Translations under genes and position numbers: made by a program
Source: Desulfarculaceae bacterium
GTDB taxonomy: Bacteria; Desulfobacterota; Desulfarculia; Desulfarculales; Desulfarculaceae
NCBI GenBank assembly: GCA_021737145.1
Contig: JAIPEN010000010.1
Location: 1-64,000, forward strand
Length of the DNA stretch: 64,000 bases
Direction: 5' to 3'
In this document: piece after piece, positions 52,200-60,911 of the stretch
Layout: the number at the start of each line of letters is the position of its first letter
Numbering within the stretch: position 1 is the first letter of the stretch
The notes under the pieces: model-generated
What the model was told of the DNA's origin: nothing
Seen by the model: only the letters and a program-made list of their open reading frames with translations
The model's database searches: none

Positions 52200-52229
52200 C
52201 GTATACCAGCGCTATGTGAGAAGTGTCAA
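52200..52229 (-). promoter_or_regulatory. Promoter, with possible operator, of the trpL-trpB2 unit
   Basis: On the minus strand a perfect -35 TTGACA (52224-52229) is followed after 18 bases by TATACG (52200-52205). The -10 area contains two GTATAC hexamers 7 bases apart (52194-52206), which could be a repressor site; no known operator matches well. Confidence 0.6.
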
Positions 52230-52320
52230 GAGAAATGTGGGGGGGGGATACCTTACAAATGGCAATTCAAAACGTTTTTCCACCTAGCAGACCCGACACC
52301 TTGATTATTTTCAGCATATT

Positions 52321-53073
52321 TCATTGATTTTGCGCGGAAATTTCCTGGTCCAATACGTTCCGTTTCTTGGCTAATTGAGGCCCCAATTTTAAGATATTTC
52401 GTTCCCATGTTGGATCAATAATTCTCAAATTTTGATCGAAGAAAACCTTAAAAATTAGAAAAAGCATGTAAAAAGCATACAAAACGGACAGAAGATAAAA
52501 ACTATATATTTTTGGATTGTCCTTAGGGAACTGAAAGTAATGCACAAATAGTTCATACTGTTTACTATCATCCCTTTCCTTCGTTTCAAATCTATGGAGG
52601 AAGGAGCTAATGTCAGCATGAGAACCAAGTTCACTACACATATCGTGTATTTTTATTAAGTCGCGTGCTAGCGGATATGAATTCTTGTCCTTATTAATTG
52701 CATCCTGGATATTTCTTTTGATGAACCTAAAAAATTTGTCTCTATTGATGTAAGCCTCGGATTTGGCCGGTTCTAATACAAGAACATATGCTGTCAAACC
52801 AGCATCAATCGCTTTTCTCAAGGATGATAGGGCTTCTGATAAGTGGGAACGCAGCAAACACGAGGCAGTGAAATATAAATGAAAATGGACAAACAAAAAC
52901 AATGTCGGTACTATTTCCTCTCCTTCCTTGCCTTGAAACCTGTTTAAAGGTGCCTGGTAGACATCATCTAATTGGTGAAAAAGGTCAAACTCTTCCCGAA
53001 AGTTTACTAGGCTGGCCAAAAGATTTTGTTCCTCGACTCCAAGATAATCAATAAAATTCATTTGATTACCCAT
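52321..53073 (-). CDS. Hypothetical protein in AT-rich island
   Basis: The 250-residue product resembles nothing I recognise. It is mostly helical and rich in Phe, Tyr, Lys and Asn, with two hydrophobic parts: TLFLFVHFHLYFTASCLL near residue 58 and YSFYLLSVLYAFYMLFLIF near residue 195. Those may be membrane segments or a buried core. The ATG at 53073 is 6 bases after GGAG. Base and codon use are AT-rich, unlike all core genes here, so the gene was probably acquired. It is followed at 53147 by a second gene of the same kind. Confidence 0.65.
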   Translation of the reverse strand: MGNQMNFIDYLGVEEQNLLASLVNFREEFDLFHQLDDVYQAPLNRFQGKEGEEIVPTLFLFVHFHLYFTASCLLRSHLSEALSSLRKAIDAGLTAYVLVLEPAKSEAYINRDKFFRFIKRNIQDAINKDKNSYPLARDLIKIHDMCSELGSHADISSFLHRFETKERDDSKQYELFVHYFQFPKDNPKIYSFYLLSVLYAFYMLFLIFKVFFDQNLRIIDPTWERNILKLGPQLAKKRNVLDQEISAQNQ

Positions 53074-53146
53074 TGTGCGCTCCAAATGCAGAATTCTTGA
53101 CCGCCATTATCGATGACTTCCTGTTTTCATGATTACCCATTATACA

Positions 53147-53479
53147 TTACCCAGTTTCTAACTCTCCTTTACTCACCTTTAACCTAAGGCGATCAACTTC
53201 AAGCTCCAGTTCACACAGTTTTTCTAATATTTCCTCTTTATCATTTATTGCACTATCCTTTGCTATATTAACAACCCATTCACACAAATTATTCATAAAA
53301 ATAAACTGCACACAAAGAATGAAAAATATTATCCAACTCGCATTATTTCTTACCCAATCCCCTACGCCTAAAAAATAAACGATAAAATAGATAACAACAA
53401 AAGGCGCTATTATCATTAGCGTTTGTGCTATGGTCTTTCCAAAACATTGAGATTTTTCCCACTCCTTATGTGTCAACAC
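53147..53479 (-). CDS. Small AT-rich membrane protein with coiled-coil tail
   Basis: This 110-residue protein has two hydrophobic segments, TLMIIAPFVVIYFIVYFLG and WIIFFILCVQFIFMNNL, separated by a short loop. The C-terminal 40 residues (KEEILEKLCELELEVDRLRLKVSKGELE) form a strong coiled coil, likely cytoplasmic. A GTG start at 53479, or a TTG just after it, follows GGAGG. Function unknown. It precedes the other AT-rich gene by 73 bases on the same strand, and the two may act together. Confidence 0.6.
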   Translation of the reverse strand: MLTHKEWEKSQCFGKTIAQTLMIIAPFVVIYFIVYFLGVGDWVRNNASWIIFFILCVQFIFMNNLCEWVVNIAKDSAINDKEEILEKLCELELEVDRLRLKVSKGELETG

Positions 53480-53595
53480 ACACCTCCCGCTAAATTTAAG
53501 GTTATTTTTCGCTAACCTTTATTCTTGAACTGGAGTTGGTTTGGCTGTCCCCCGCTATGTAGCTGTGTTCCCCCTCCCTGCCTGCCTCCGCCCCC

Positions 53596-54030
53596 TCAGG
53601 CCGCTTCTTTCTTCTCCTGCTTATGCGACCTCTTTACCAGATAGTAGCCGGCCGACAGGGCCAGGATGACCGCGGCCACGGCGATGAGCACCATGGGCTC
53701 GTTGCTCTTGGCGTCCAAGATGATCACCTTGCGGGCCACCGCGATCATGGCCACCAAAAAGACCACCTCCACGTGAATCTTGCTCTGGTCCAAATACATC
53801 TTGATGGTCTCGACCAACTCCAGGCCGATGAGGATGACGAAGAAGAAACCGAACAGGTCCAACAGCTCGTTGATCCTGAACAGCATGAACGGCGGGTTGA
53901 TCAAATCCGTGGCCAGCATGATGCCCAGTTCCACGGTGGAGATGACGATCACCAGGAGCATCATCACCAGCAGGGCCAGCACGGTGTAGCGCTCCACCCG
54001 GTTGATCAGCTTTTGCGCGGTGGCTTGCAT
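53596..54030 (-). CDS. PsiE family inner-membrane protein
   Basis: This 144-residue protein has four hydrophobic segments and the PsiE-family core LLDLFGFFFVILIGLELVETIKMYL followed by HVEVVFLVAMIAVARKVIILD. PsiE is induced by phosphate starvation in Escherichia coli, but its activity is unknown. The last 12 residues are Lys/Glu-rich and cytoplasmic. It is divergent from ilvD and has no phosphate genes nearby. Confidence 0.88.
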   Translation of the reverse strand: MQATAQKLINRVERYTVLALLVMMLLVIVISTVELGIMLATDLINPPFMLFRINELLDLFGFFFVILIGLELVETIKMYLDQSKIHVEVVFLVAMIAVARKVIILDAKSNEPMVLIAVAAVILALSAGYYLVKRSHKQEKKEAA

Positions 54031-54171
54031 GGGCTCCCCTCCCCCTGAAACTGCCAGACTTGATCATATTATCGCCGGGCGGGCCGGGTCAAACCCCTGG
54101 CCCCTGGACAAGCGGCCCGTTGGCGGCATATATCTTTGGGGCATCCCATCCCCCACACCGGAGAAGCACGC

Positions 54172-55848
54172 ATGACCCGCCGCAACAAGGACATTCTGGA
54201 AGGCCCCCGCTGGGCCAAGGTGCGGGCCCTGATGAAGTCCATGGGCCACAGCGACTACGACCTGGAGCGCCCCATCATCGGGGTGGCCAACACCTACAGC
54301 AACATGGTGCCCGGCCACTTCAACCTGAAGCAGGTGGCCGAGTCGGTGAAGCAGGGCATTTACCAGGCCGGGGGCACGCCCATGGAGTTCGGGGTGGTGG
54401 GCTGCTGCGACGGGGTGGCCAACGGCCATCTGGGCATGCGCTACATATTGCCCTCGCGGGAGGTGATCGCGGGCTCGGTGGAGGTGGCGGCCCAGGCCCA
54501 CCGCCTGGACGCGGTGGTGTTGTTGGGCTCCTGCGACAAGATCGTGCCGGGGCTCTTGATGGCCGCGGCCCGCCTGGACCTGCCGGCCATCTTGGTAAAC
54601 GGCGGGCCCTCCCTGGGCGGGTGCAGCTTTGACGGGCGCCCCTCGGACATCACCTCCCTGACCGAGGGGGTGGGCATGCTGGCCGCTGGCAAGATAACCG
54701 AACAGGAGTTCGCCGCATTGGAAAACGCGGTGATGCCCACCTGCGGGTCCTGCTCCTTTTTGGGCACGGCCAACTCCATGGGCTGCGCGGCCGAGGGCCT
54801 GGGGCTGTGCCTACCGGGCACGGCCACCATACCGGCGGTGCACTCGGCCCGGCTCATCGCGGCCCAGGCGGCGGGCAGGCGCATCGTGGCCATGGTGGAC
54901 GAGGACTTGAACGCCCGCAAGATCATCAACCGGGCGGGCCTGGAGAACGCGGTGCGCCTGGGCCTGGCCATGGGCGGCTCCACCAACCTGGTGCTGCACC
55001 TTTTGGCCGTGGCCTACGAGGCCGAGGTGGACATGGGGGTGGAGATATTCGAGGAGCTGTCCCAGACCACGCCGCACCTGGCCAAGATCTACCCGTCGGC
55101 CGCGGCCAACGTGCCCGACTTCCACGCCGCGGGCGGGGTGCCCGCCCTGCAGCGCGAGCTGCTGCCCCTGCTCAACGGCGGCAACCCCACGGTGAGCGGC
55201 CAAAGCGTGGCCGAAAACGTGGCCAACGCCACCAAGACCGGCGACGAGATCATCAGGAGCCTGGACGACCCCTGGTCCAGCCAGGGCGGCCTGGCCGTGC
55301 TCCGGGGCAACCTGGCCCCGGCCACGGCGGTGACCAAGCCCGCGGCCATCGACCCGGCCATGCACCGCTTCACCGGCACGGCCCACTGCTTCGACTCCGA
55401 GGACGAGGCCAACCAGGCCATCATGGACCAACGGATCAAACCGGGCGAGGTGGTGGTGATCCGCTACGAGGGGCCCAAGGGCGGGCCGGGCATGCCCGAG
55501 ATGGCCATGGCCATGAAGATGCTCTACGGCCAGGGCCTGGCCAAGCAGACCGCCCTGATCACCGACGGCCGCTTTTCGGGCACCAACAACGGATGTTTCG
55601 TGGGGCACATTTCGCCCGAGGCGGCCGAGGGCGGGCCCTTGGCAGCGGTGCGCGACGGCGACCGCATCACCGTGGACATTGCCAAGCGCCGGGTGGACCT
55701 GGAGCTGAGCGACCAGGAGATCGCCGCCCGCCTGGCCCAGTGGAAACGGCCCGCGCCCAAGATCGCCCGCGGCTACCTGGCCCTGTACTCCCGCCTGGCC
55801 GCCTCGGCTGCCAGGGGAGCCATCATCCCCACCCGCGACGAGGATTGA
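54172..55848 (+). CDS. ilvD: Dihydroxy-acid dehydratase
   Basis: IlvD removes water from 2,3-dihydroxy acids in valine, leucine and isoleucine synthesis. The 558-residue protein has the cluster cysteines in GCCDGVANG, GSCDKIVPG and MPTCGSCSFLGTANSMG, and the C-terminal DGRFSGTNNGCFVGHISPEA. Three cluster cysteines predict an oxygen-sensitive cluster. Length and motifs fit IlvD more than 6-phosphogluconate or sugar-acid dehydratases, though that cannot be excluded without alignment. ATG 54172 follows GGAG. Together with cimA this supports isoleucine synthesis from pyruvate. Confidence 0.92.
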   Translation: MTRRNKDILEGPRWAKVRALMKSMGHSDYDLERPIIGVANTYSNMVPGHFNLKQVAESVKQGIYQAGGTPMEFGVVGCCDGVANGHLGMRYILPSREVIAGSVEVAAQAHRLDAVVLLGSCDKIVPGLLMAAARLDLPAILVNGGPSLGGCSFDGRPSDITSLTEGVGMLAAGKITEQEFAALENAVMPTCGSCSFLGTANSMGCAAEGLGLCLPGTATIPAVHSARLIAAQAAGRRIVAMVDEDLNARKIINRAGLENAVRLGLAMGGSTNLVLHLLAVAYEAEVDMGVEIFEELSQTTPHLAKIYPSAAANVPDFHAAGGVPALQRELLPLLNGGNPTVSGQSVAENVANATKTGDEIIRSLDDPWSSQGGLAVLRGNLAPATAVTKPAAIDPAMHRFTGTAHCFDSEDEANQAIMDQRIKPGEVVVIRYEGPKGGPGMPEMAMAMKMLYGQGLAKQTALITDGRFSGTNNGCFVGHISPEAAEGGPLAAVRDGDRITVDIAKRRVDLELSDQEIAARLAQWKRPAPKIARGYLALYSRLAASAARGAIIPTRDED

Positions 55849-55967
55849 TGCGCGGCCGCCGGGAACAAGGGTTCCCCACGCCCGATAGCGAAGCTGTCTG
55901 GGGCGGCAGCCGGGGAAGGGGGCGGCGGCCAAGGCCGCATGCCGTTGCCCGGCGATGCCTGTCGGTT

Positions 55968-56348
55968 TTAGTCGCGGTGCAGGATCTCTATCTTCACGCC
56001 GTCCGGAGCCTGCAGGAAGGCGATCTTCACCCCGGCGCGCACCTCCATGGGCGGGCCCAGGAACTGGGCTCCCTTGGCGCTTAGCTCCTCAAAGGCCTGG
56101 TCCACGTCCTCCACCAAAAAGCCCAGCTCATAGGCGCCCCAGTGGATGCCGGACTCATTGGGCTCGGGCTCGTCGGCCCGCTTGGGCGACAGGGCCAGGA
56201 ACATGTCCCCCACCTTTACGCGCACCAGAGTGTTGCCCCGCACCTGTAGGCGGGCCACCACCTCGCCGCCGAACATGTTTACGTAGAAATCCTCGGTTGC
56301 TTGCAGGTCTTGGCAGCGCATGTGCACGTGATCGAGGGTGAGGGCCAT
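55968..56348 (-). CDS. VOC (glyoxalase-like) family protein
   Basis: This 126-residue protein has two beta-alpha-beta-beta-beta repeats of the VOC fold: LDHVHMRCQDLQATEDFYVNMFGGE at the start, and YELGFLVEDVDQAFEELSAKG with APDGVKIEILHRD at the end. The His near residue 7 and the final Glu are the usual metal ligands. Such proteins may be glyoxalases, isomerases or dioxygenases; the substrate is not predictable. AGGAGA precedes the ATG at 56348. It is followed upstream on the same strand by the SABATH-like gene. Confidence 0.87.
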   Translation of the reverse strand: MALTLDHVHMRCQDLQATEDFYVNMFGGEVVARLQVRGNTLVRVKVGDMFLALSPKRADEPEPNESGIHWGAYELGFLVEDVDQAFEELSAKGAQFLGPPMEVRAGVKIAFLQAPDGVKIEILHRD

Positions 56349-56443
56349 GACGTCTCCTATCAAGATGAGGCCGGGGTATTCCGGCGGGTTGGCATCTACT
56401 ATAAACCCGGGCGCGGGCGCGGGCCCAGGCAAAAGGCGCGGGC

Positions 56444-57532
56444 TCAGCTTTTGACCAGAGACATGATGGCCATCCACCAGCGGGCCGAGCAGGCGGCCGG
56501 ATCCTGGGCAAGGCCTTCGCGCAGGCGCTTGGCAAAGAGCTCGCGCACCTGCCGGCGGTCCTCTTCGCCGCGCTTCGGGTCCAGGGCCCCGAACAGGGCG
56601 GGCTGGAAGGCGGCCTCGAAAAAGGCGGCATAGTCCTCTGCAAAAGCCCCGGCGTCGCCGCCGTTCTGGCACTGCTCCAAATAAACGTCGTCCAGGACGA
56701 ACTCCTCCAGATGCTCCACGCTCAGCCCGGTGCCGCGGGCCCAGGAGGACGAGTTCCAGGGGGCCAGCCACTCGGCCCGGGTGCGGTAGTAGGTGGGGAT
56801 GGCCATGGCCGCGTACTCCCCGGCGGTTAGCTCGCCGGCCAGGATCATATCTCCCAGCACCCGGTTCACCAGGTCCATGAGCCCCTCGGCTCCGGAGAGG
56901 CCCTGCTCGTCGGCCCCGGAGAGCACCAGCACCATGCGCCCCCCCTGGATCAGCTCCCGGCCGCGCTCGGTCAGGAAAACCCGCCAGTCCTTGCGGGCCT
57001 GGTCGGCCCAGGCGGCGCGCTCCCGCTCCCCGGCCCGGGGCGACCATAGGTGCCCGGTGACGGGTCCGGGCACGCGGCTGAGCCAGTGCTCCACCACCGC
57101 CGAGTAGCCCAGGGCGATGCTCCCGGCCGGGAAGATGGGCCCATAGACCGAGGCCGCGCTGGCCAGGGAAAAGACGCCCTCCCGCCCGGCCAGGTAGCTA
57201 TCCGGGGAGGTGAGCACCGTGTTGAACAGGCTGGTCCAGTCGTTGCCCGGCAGGTCGGTGTGGATCACGCTGATGGCCGGCACCCGGCTCCAGCGCCTCT
57301 GGATGCGCCCCACCACGCTGGCCAGGGGCAGCAGGGAGTTGCGCCCCTGGGACGAGCCGAGATCGGCCACCCGGAGCTCGGGGCCCACCGGCGCCCGCTC
57401 CAGGGCGTCCACCGCCCGCATGAGCAGGGGCAGGGCCAACTGGTTGGCCAGGCCCTGCTCCTGGGAGTGACGGTTGTAAAAACCGTGGCCGAGCATGTGT
57501 CCCCGGCTGGGGCTGGACTGGCCGCGCGGCAT
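56444..57532 (-). CDS. SABATH-like carboxyl methyltransferase
   Basis: This 362-residue protein carries the marks of the SABATH family best known from plants: HGFYNRHSQEQ (plant YNxxSxxQ), VADLGSSQGRNSL (SAM-binding), IHTDLPGNDWTSLFN (DLPxNDFN), and GYSAVVEHWLSRVP (plant HSSYSLHWLS). GGRMVLVLSG and IPTYYRTRAEW match later family segments. Plant enzymes methylate carboxyls of small acids such as salicylate or jasmonate with SAM. Here the substrate is unknown. ATG 57532 is 8 bases after GGAG. It is the only gene of secondary-metabolite type nearby. Confidence 0.85.
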   Translation of the reverse strand: MPRGQSSPSRGHMLGHGFYNRHSQEQGLANQLALPLLMRAVDALERAPVGPELRVADLGSSQGRNSLLPLASVVGRIQRRWSRVPAISVIHTDLPGNDWTSLFNTVLTSPDSYLAGREGVFSLASAASVYGPIFPAGSIALGYSAVVEHWLSRVPGPVTGHLWSPRAGERERAAWADQARKDWRVFLTERGRELIQGGRMVLVLSGADEQGLSGAEGLMDLVNRVLGDMILAGELTAGEYAAMAIPTYYRTRAEWLAPWNSSSWARGTGLSVEHLEEFVLDDVYLEQCQNGGDAGAFAEDYAAFFEAAFQPALFGALDPKRGEEDRRQVRELFAKRLREGLAQDPAACSARWWMAIMSLVKS

Positions 57533-57756
57533 GGTTGCGCTCCCTTCCCGAGATTGGAGGGCGGGTCCAGACAGCATAAGGCAGGCGGCCGGTTTCAGGC
57601 AACGGGCGGATTGCCCGGCGCAAGCATTGACCCGGCGCCGGACTTTGCCTTAACCTAGGTCATCTTCCGGGGATTGAATTCCGCAGCCTGCCCGGGCCGC
57701 GCCCGGCCGCCATCACCCCAGCGTTTATAAACGTCATCCAAAAACAGGAGAGGGTT

Positions 57757-58194
57757 ATGTCCGGTCCGCACCTGACCCGTTGTCTGGCCGCGCTGCTCAT
57801 GGCCGCGCTGCTTGCCGTTTTGGCCCCGGCCGGGGCCCTGGCCCAGGAATGCGCCAGCAGCTGCGACCAGTTTTTGAGCTCCGAGGGGCTCACCGGCGCC
57901 GAGGCCCGGGATCAATGCATCCAGAACTGCCAAAAGCTGAAGAAGCTGGGCATCGAGGGGGTCAGCATCAAATGCGCCTATGAGCTGCCCAAGACCTGCG
58001 GATACGAGCTGGCCTGGGATTTGATCCGCTACTGCATCAAGCCCTGCATCGAGTTCAAGAAGACCCCCTGCGAGGACTGCCTGGTCAAGCACGGCTTCTG
58101 CGGTGCGGTGAGCGTGTGCCGCAAGTGGGTGTGCAAGTGCATCCTGAAAAATCACGACTGCGACCACTACTACCACAAGGGCTGCAAAAAGTAG
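57757..58194 (+). CDS. Cys-rich secreted protein
   Basis: The 145-residue precursor has a signal peptide ending in GALA-QE (about residue 30). The mature part of about 115 residues has 16 cysteines, many in CxxxC or CxxC spacing: CASSC, CIQNC, CIKPC, CEDC and CRKWVCKC. An even number and high density suggest up to eight disulfides or bound metal in the periplasm or outside the cell. It has no heme motif CxxCH. An AGGAGAGGGTT site precedes the ATG. I know no family. Confidence 0.75.
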   Translation: MSGPHLTRCLAALLMAALLAVLAPAGALAQECASSCDQFLSSEGLTGAEARDQCIQNCQKLKKLGIEGVSIKCAYELPKTCGYELAWDLIRYCIKPCIEFKKTPCEDCLVKHGFCGAVSVCRKWVCKCILKNHDCDHYYHKGCKK

Positions 58195-58200
58195 GGCGGG

Positions 58201-59040
58201 CTAAAGCTCCAGGCCGGGGCGGGCCCAGATACGGGCCTCCACCCCGCGCCTTTTGATCTGCCGGAAGGGCAGGCCCTGGCCCACCGCCTCCATCACCGGC
58301 CCGGGCGCGGCCACCCGGGAGCCGGCCAGCACGTCGGCCCCCCAGGAAAACAGCACCGGCGACCAGGGGGTGGAGGGGCCCACCACCACCTTGACCGCGT
58401 CGCGGGCGGTGTCCAGGGCCCAGGCCAGGGAGCGGGTCATCAGGGCGGTGGCGGTGAGGGCCGCCACCTGGCAGGAGGCCAGGATATCCTCCCATTGCCC
58501 GGCCGGCGGGGTGTCGGCCTCGGGCTTGAGCTCCAGCAGGTGCAGGGTGCCGGCCTGGGCGGCCAGGGTTTGGGTGAAGGGGAAGTCGCCCATGACCACC
58601 ACCCGCTTGCCCGGAGCCAGGCGCAGGAGCAGCTCCTCCGCCCCCTGGGCGCCGGCCTCGGCCGGGGCGGCATGGGCCGCGTTCAGGGCGGCCAGGCCCA
58701 GGCTGGCCAGCCAGGGCGATTCGCCCAGAAGCAACCCGGCCGCCCGGCTCAGGGGCGCGCCCTTCAGCTCGCGGGCCTGTTCCTCCTCGCCCGGCCCGGG
58801 CGCGGCCCCCAGGGTGGAGGCCAGCCCCACTCCCTGGCCGGTGGCCACTCCCAGAAAACGCCGCCCCAAGGCCAGCTCCATCACCGGAGCCGGGTCCGGC
58901 CCCAGGCCGGCCGCCAGCTCCTCCAGCAGTTGCCGTTCACGGGGACGCCCGGCCAGGGAGGGACGCGGGGTGGGCCCTCCGGCGCAGCAGTGCTGCTTTC
59001 CCCCGGCCGAGGGGTTCAACTGAGTCAGGGGCTTTTTCAT
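58201..59040 (-). CDS. DUF364/DUF4213-type protein (putative metal chelation)
   Basis: This 279-residue cytoplasmic protein has the two-domain layout I associate with DUF4213 plus DUF364. The first half has [18 protein letters not shown]. The second half is Rossmann-like: [29 protein letters not shown], then [16 protein letters not shown] and [26 protein letters not shown]. Structures of such proteins suggested heavy-metal chelation and a link to nitrogenase-like or molybdenum systems in anaerobes. An N-terminal CC pair (QHCCAGG) is unusual. ATG 59040 is 8 bases after GGAGG. Confidence 0.8.
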   Translation of the reverse strand: MKKPLTQLNPSAGGKQHCCAGGPTPRPSLAGRPRERQLLEELAAGLGPDPAPVMELALGRRFLGVATGQGVGLASTLGAAPGPGEEEQARELKGAPLSRAAGLLLGESPWLASLGLAALNAAHAAPAEAGAQGAEELLLRLAPGKRVVVMGDFPFTQTLAAQAGTLHLLELKPEADTPPAGQWEDILASCQVAALTATALMTRSLAWALDTARDAVKVVVGPSTPWSPVLFSWGADVLAGSRVAAPGPVMEAVGQGLPFRQIKRRGVEARIWARPGLEL

Positions 59041-59193
59041 GGGGTCAACCTCCGGTGGCTTGGGGCGCCGGCGCCTTTCCGGTCGAATGGTCAATGGCCT
59101 ATTAATTGTAGTGCATTGTGCGCCCTTGGCAATGGGCTCCCCGGGGGCTGGGCCGTGCTATGCTGGGGGCATCATCCGGGAAGGCGGTGGATC

Positions 59194-59769
59194 ATGCGGG
59201 CCCTGTTGGTCATAGACGTGCAAAACGAATATTTCACCGGCGCGCTGCCGGTGAGCCATCCCCCGGACAGCCTGGCGCGGGTCTTGGAGGCCATGGACGC
59301 GGCGGCCCGATACCGCGTGCCCGTCGCCGTGGTCCAGCACGCCGCGGCCGACCCCCAGGCCCCGGCCTTTGGCCTGAACTCGCCGGGCTGGGAGCTGGTT
59401 CCCGAGGTGGCCCGGCGGCCCCGCGACATCCTCATCGCCAAAAAGCTGCCCGGCTCCTTCACCGGCACCGGGCTGGGCCCCTGGCTGGAGTCGCTGGGCG
59501 CGGACACCGTGGCCATCTGCGGCTACATGAGCCAGATGTGCTGCGACACCACCTCCCGCCAGGCCTTTCATCGCGGCCTGGGGGTGGAGTTCCTCTCCGA
59601 TGCCACCGGCACTTTGGATATCGCCAACCAGGCGGGCAAGGTGACGGCCGAGGAGCTGCACCGGGCGGTGCTGGTGACCCAGGCCATGCGCTTCGCGCGG
59701 GTGCTCACCACGGCCCAGTGGATCGACACCCTGGCCGGCAAGGGCCGCGACTGCTCCCAGGGCCTCTGA
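59194..59769 (+). CDS. Isochorismatase-like cysteine hydrolase
   Basis: This 191-residue hydrolase has the family triad: Asp9 in [11 protein letters not shown], Lys in [17 protein letters not shown], and Cys in [19 protein letters not shown]. Relatives include nicotinamidase and N-carbamoylsarcosine amidase; the consecutive Cys-Cys at the active site does not distinguish these. No metal-binding DxHxxxH of true nicotinamidase is evident. Short AAGG and GGTGG sequences precede the ATG. It is divergent from the DUF364 gene. Confidence 0.9.
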   Translation: MRALLVIDVQNEYFTGALPVSHPPDSLARVLEAMDAAARYRVPVAVVQHAAADPQAPAFGLNSPGWELVPEVARRPRDILIAKKLPGSFTGTGLGPWLESLGADTVAICGYMSQMCCDTTSRQAFHRGLGVEFLSDATGTLDIANQAGKVTAEELHRAVLVTQAMRFARVLTTAQWIDTLAGKGRDCSQGL

Positions 59770-59786
59770 GCGGCGGGGCCCCTCCC

Positions 59787-60281
59787 CTACTTGAGCTTCT
59801 TGAGCGCCAACCCGGCCAACTGCTTGGCCGCGGCCAGGTCCTTGGCCTTGTCGCCGGTGGCGGTGTCCACGATCAGATAATAGTCGCCGGTGAGCACGTG
59901 CAGGCCGGCCCCCATCTTGGCCCCGGTGCCGCCCCAGAAGGCCTGATCGCCCAAGCCGCCGACCGGCTGGGCCTCGGGGGTGTGGGAGCGGGCCCCGGCG
60001 AACAGGCGCGAGGCGGGCAGGTTTTTTCTGAGCTTGGGCGGAGGCAGGGTCAGGGTGAGCTGGGCGTAGCCCGCCACCCGGGTGCCCTTTCCCGCGAAAA
60101 AGCACATGGACTGGCCCATGGGATTGGGGCCGTTGGGCTTGCCCGGGTTCACGGCCAGGCCCAGGGCCGAGCCCACTTGGGCCGGGGTGAGCAGGCCGCA
60201 GGCCGTGGGCGGCTCGGCCAGAGCCGGGACGGCGAGCAGCAGGACGCACAACAGGACCGACAGGCGCATAAGAGGACGCAT
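59787..60281 (-). CDS. Exported protein of unknown function
   Basis: The 164-residue precursor has a signal peptide ending in PALA-EP (about residue 22). The mature part begins TACGLLTPAQVGSALGLAV, a pattern seen in secreted proteins of the DUF3558-like kind, and has a second Cys in SMCFFAG, so one disulfide is likely. The end is Ala/Lys-rich helix. It converges on the hydrolase gene. No function can be given. Confidence 0.75.
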   Translation of the reverse strand: MRPLMRLSVLLCVLLLAVPALAEPPTACGLLTPAQVGSALGLAVNPGKPNGPNPMGQSMCFFAGKGTRVAGYAQLTLTLPPPKLRKNLPASRLFAGARSHTPEAQPVGGLGDQAFWGGTGAKMGAGLHVLTGDYYLIVDTATGDKAKDLAAAKQLAGLALKKLK

Positions 60282-60468
60282 GCTTCAATCCTCCGCATGG
60301 TCATGGCAAGACCGGGAGAGCTCCCGGAGCGGACCCCTTTTACCTACCCGATTATGAGCCAATCAGGCGCGGCCGGGCAACCGGGAGGTGGGCCGGCCCT
60401 ATTGCCGCGCGGGCCTGGATGCGCCTAGACTGGTGGAGTCTTGGGAGTTTTTTTGAAAGGGGAGAATC

Positions 60469-60834
60469 ATGCCGCAAGCCAAAATCTGGAGCCTGGCCGT
60501 CCTGCTGCTAGCCGTTCTGCTGCTGCCCGGCGTGGCCCCGGCCCAAAGCGACATCTTCGCCACTATTACGGGCACGGTCACCCTTTCTGACGGCACGGAC
60601 CTGCCCGGGGCGGTCATCAAGGCGGAGAACCAATCCACCGGCTTCGAGCTCTACCAGGTCACCAACAGTCAGGGCCACTACACCATTCAAGACCTGCCGG
60701 CGGGCGGTCCCTATAGGGTCGTCGCTTCGCTGGAGGGGTTCAACACCCAAATCCGCCAGAACATCAATCTGCGCCGGGGCCAGACCCTTCAACTGGACTT
60801 CCAACTCTCCCCCCACGTGATCCAAAAGAAGTAG
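60469..60834 (+). CDS. Exported carboxypeptidase-regulatory-like domain protein, copy 1
   Basis: The 121-residue protein has a signal peptide (LAVLLLAVLLLPGVAPAQ) and one beta-sandwich domain of the CarboxypepD_reg type, with ITGTVTLSDGTDLPGAVIKAEN, TNSQGHYTIQDLPAGGPYRVVASLEGF and a final strand. Single-domain forms are thought to bind other proteins or carbohydrates outside the cell. A GGGGAGAATC site precedes the ATG. A related gene follows 77 bases later. Confidence 0.82.
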   Translation: MPQAKIWSLAVLLLAVLLLPGVAPAQSDIFATITGTVTLSDGTDLPGAVIKAENQSTGFELYQVTNSQGHYTIQDLPAGGPYRVVASLEGFNTQIRQNINLRRGQTLQLDFQLSPHVIQKK

Positions 60835-60911
60835 AGCGAGCGCTCTGGCCCCGGAGCCCGGGTTTTGGTAGATTGGCCTGACAAAGCCAACCCGCAAACT
60901 GGAGAGCCGCC

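Noticed and set aside
52230-53520. Prophage or integrative element
   Set aside because: No integrase, recombinase, attachment site or phage structural gene is present. Only base composition is foreign, so I call it an acquired two-gene island at most.
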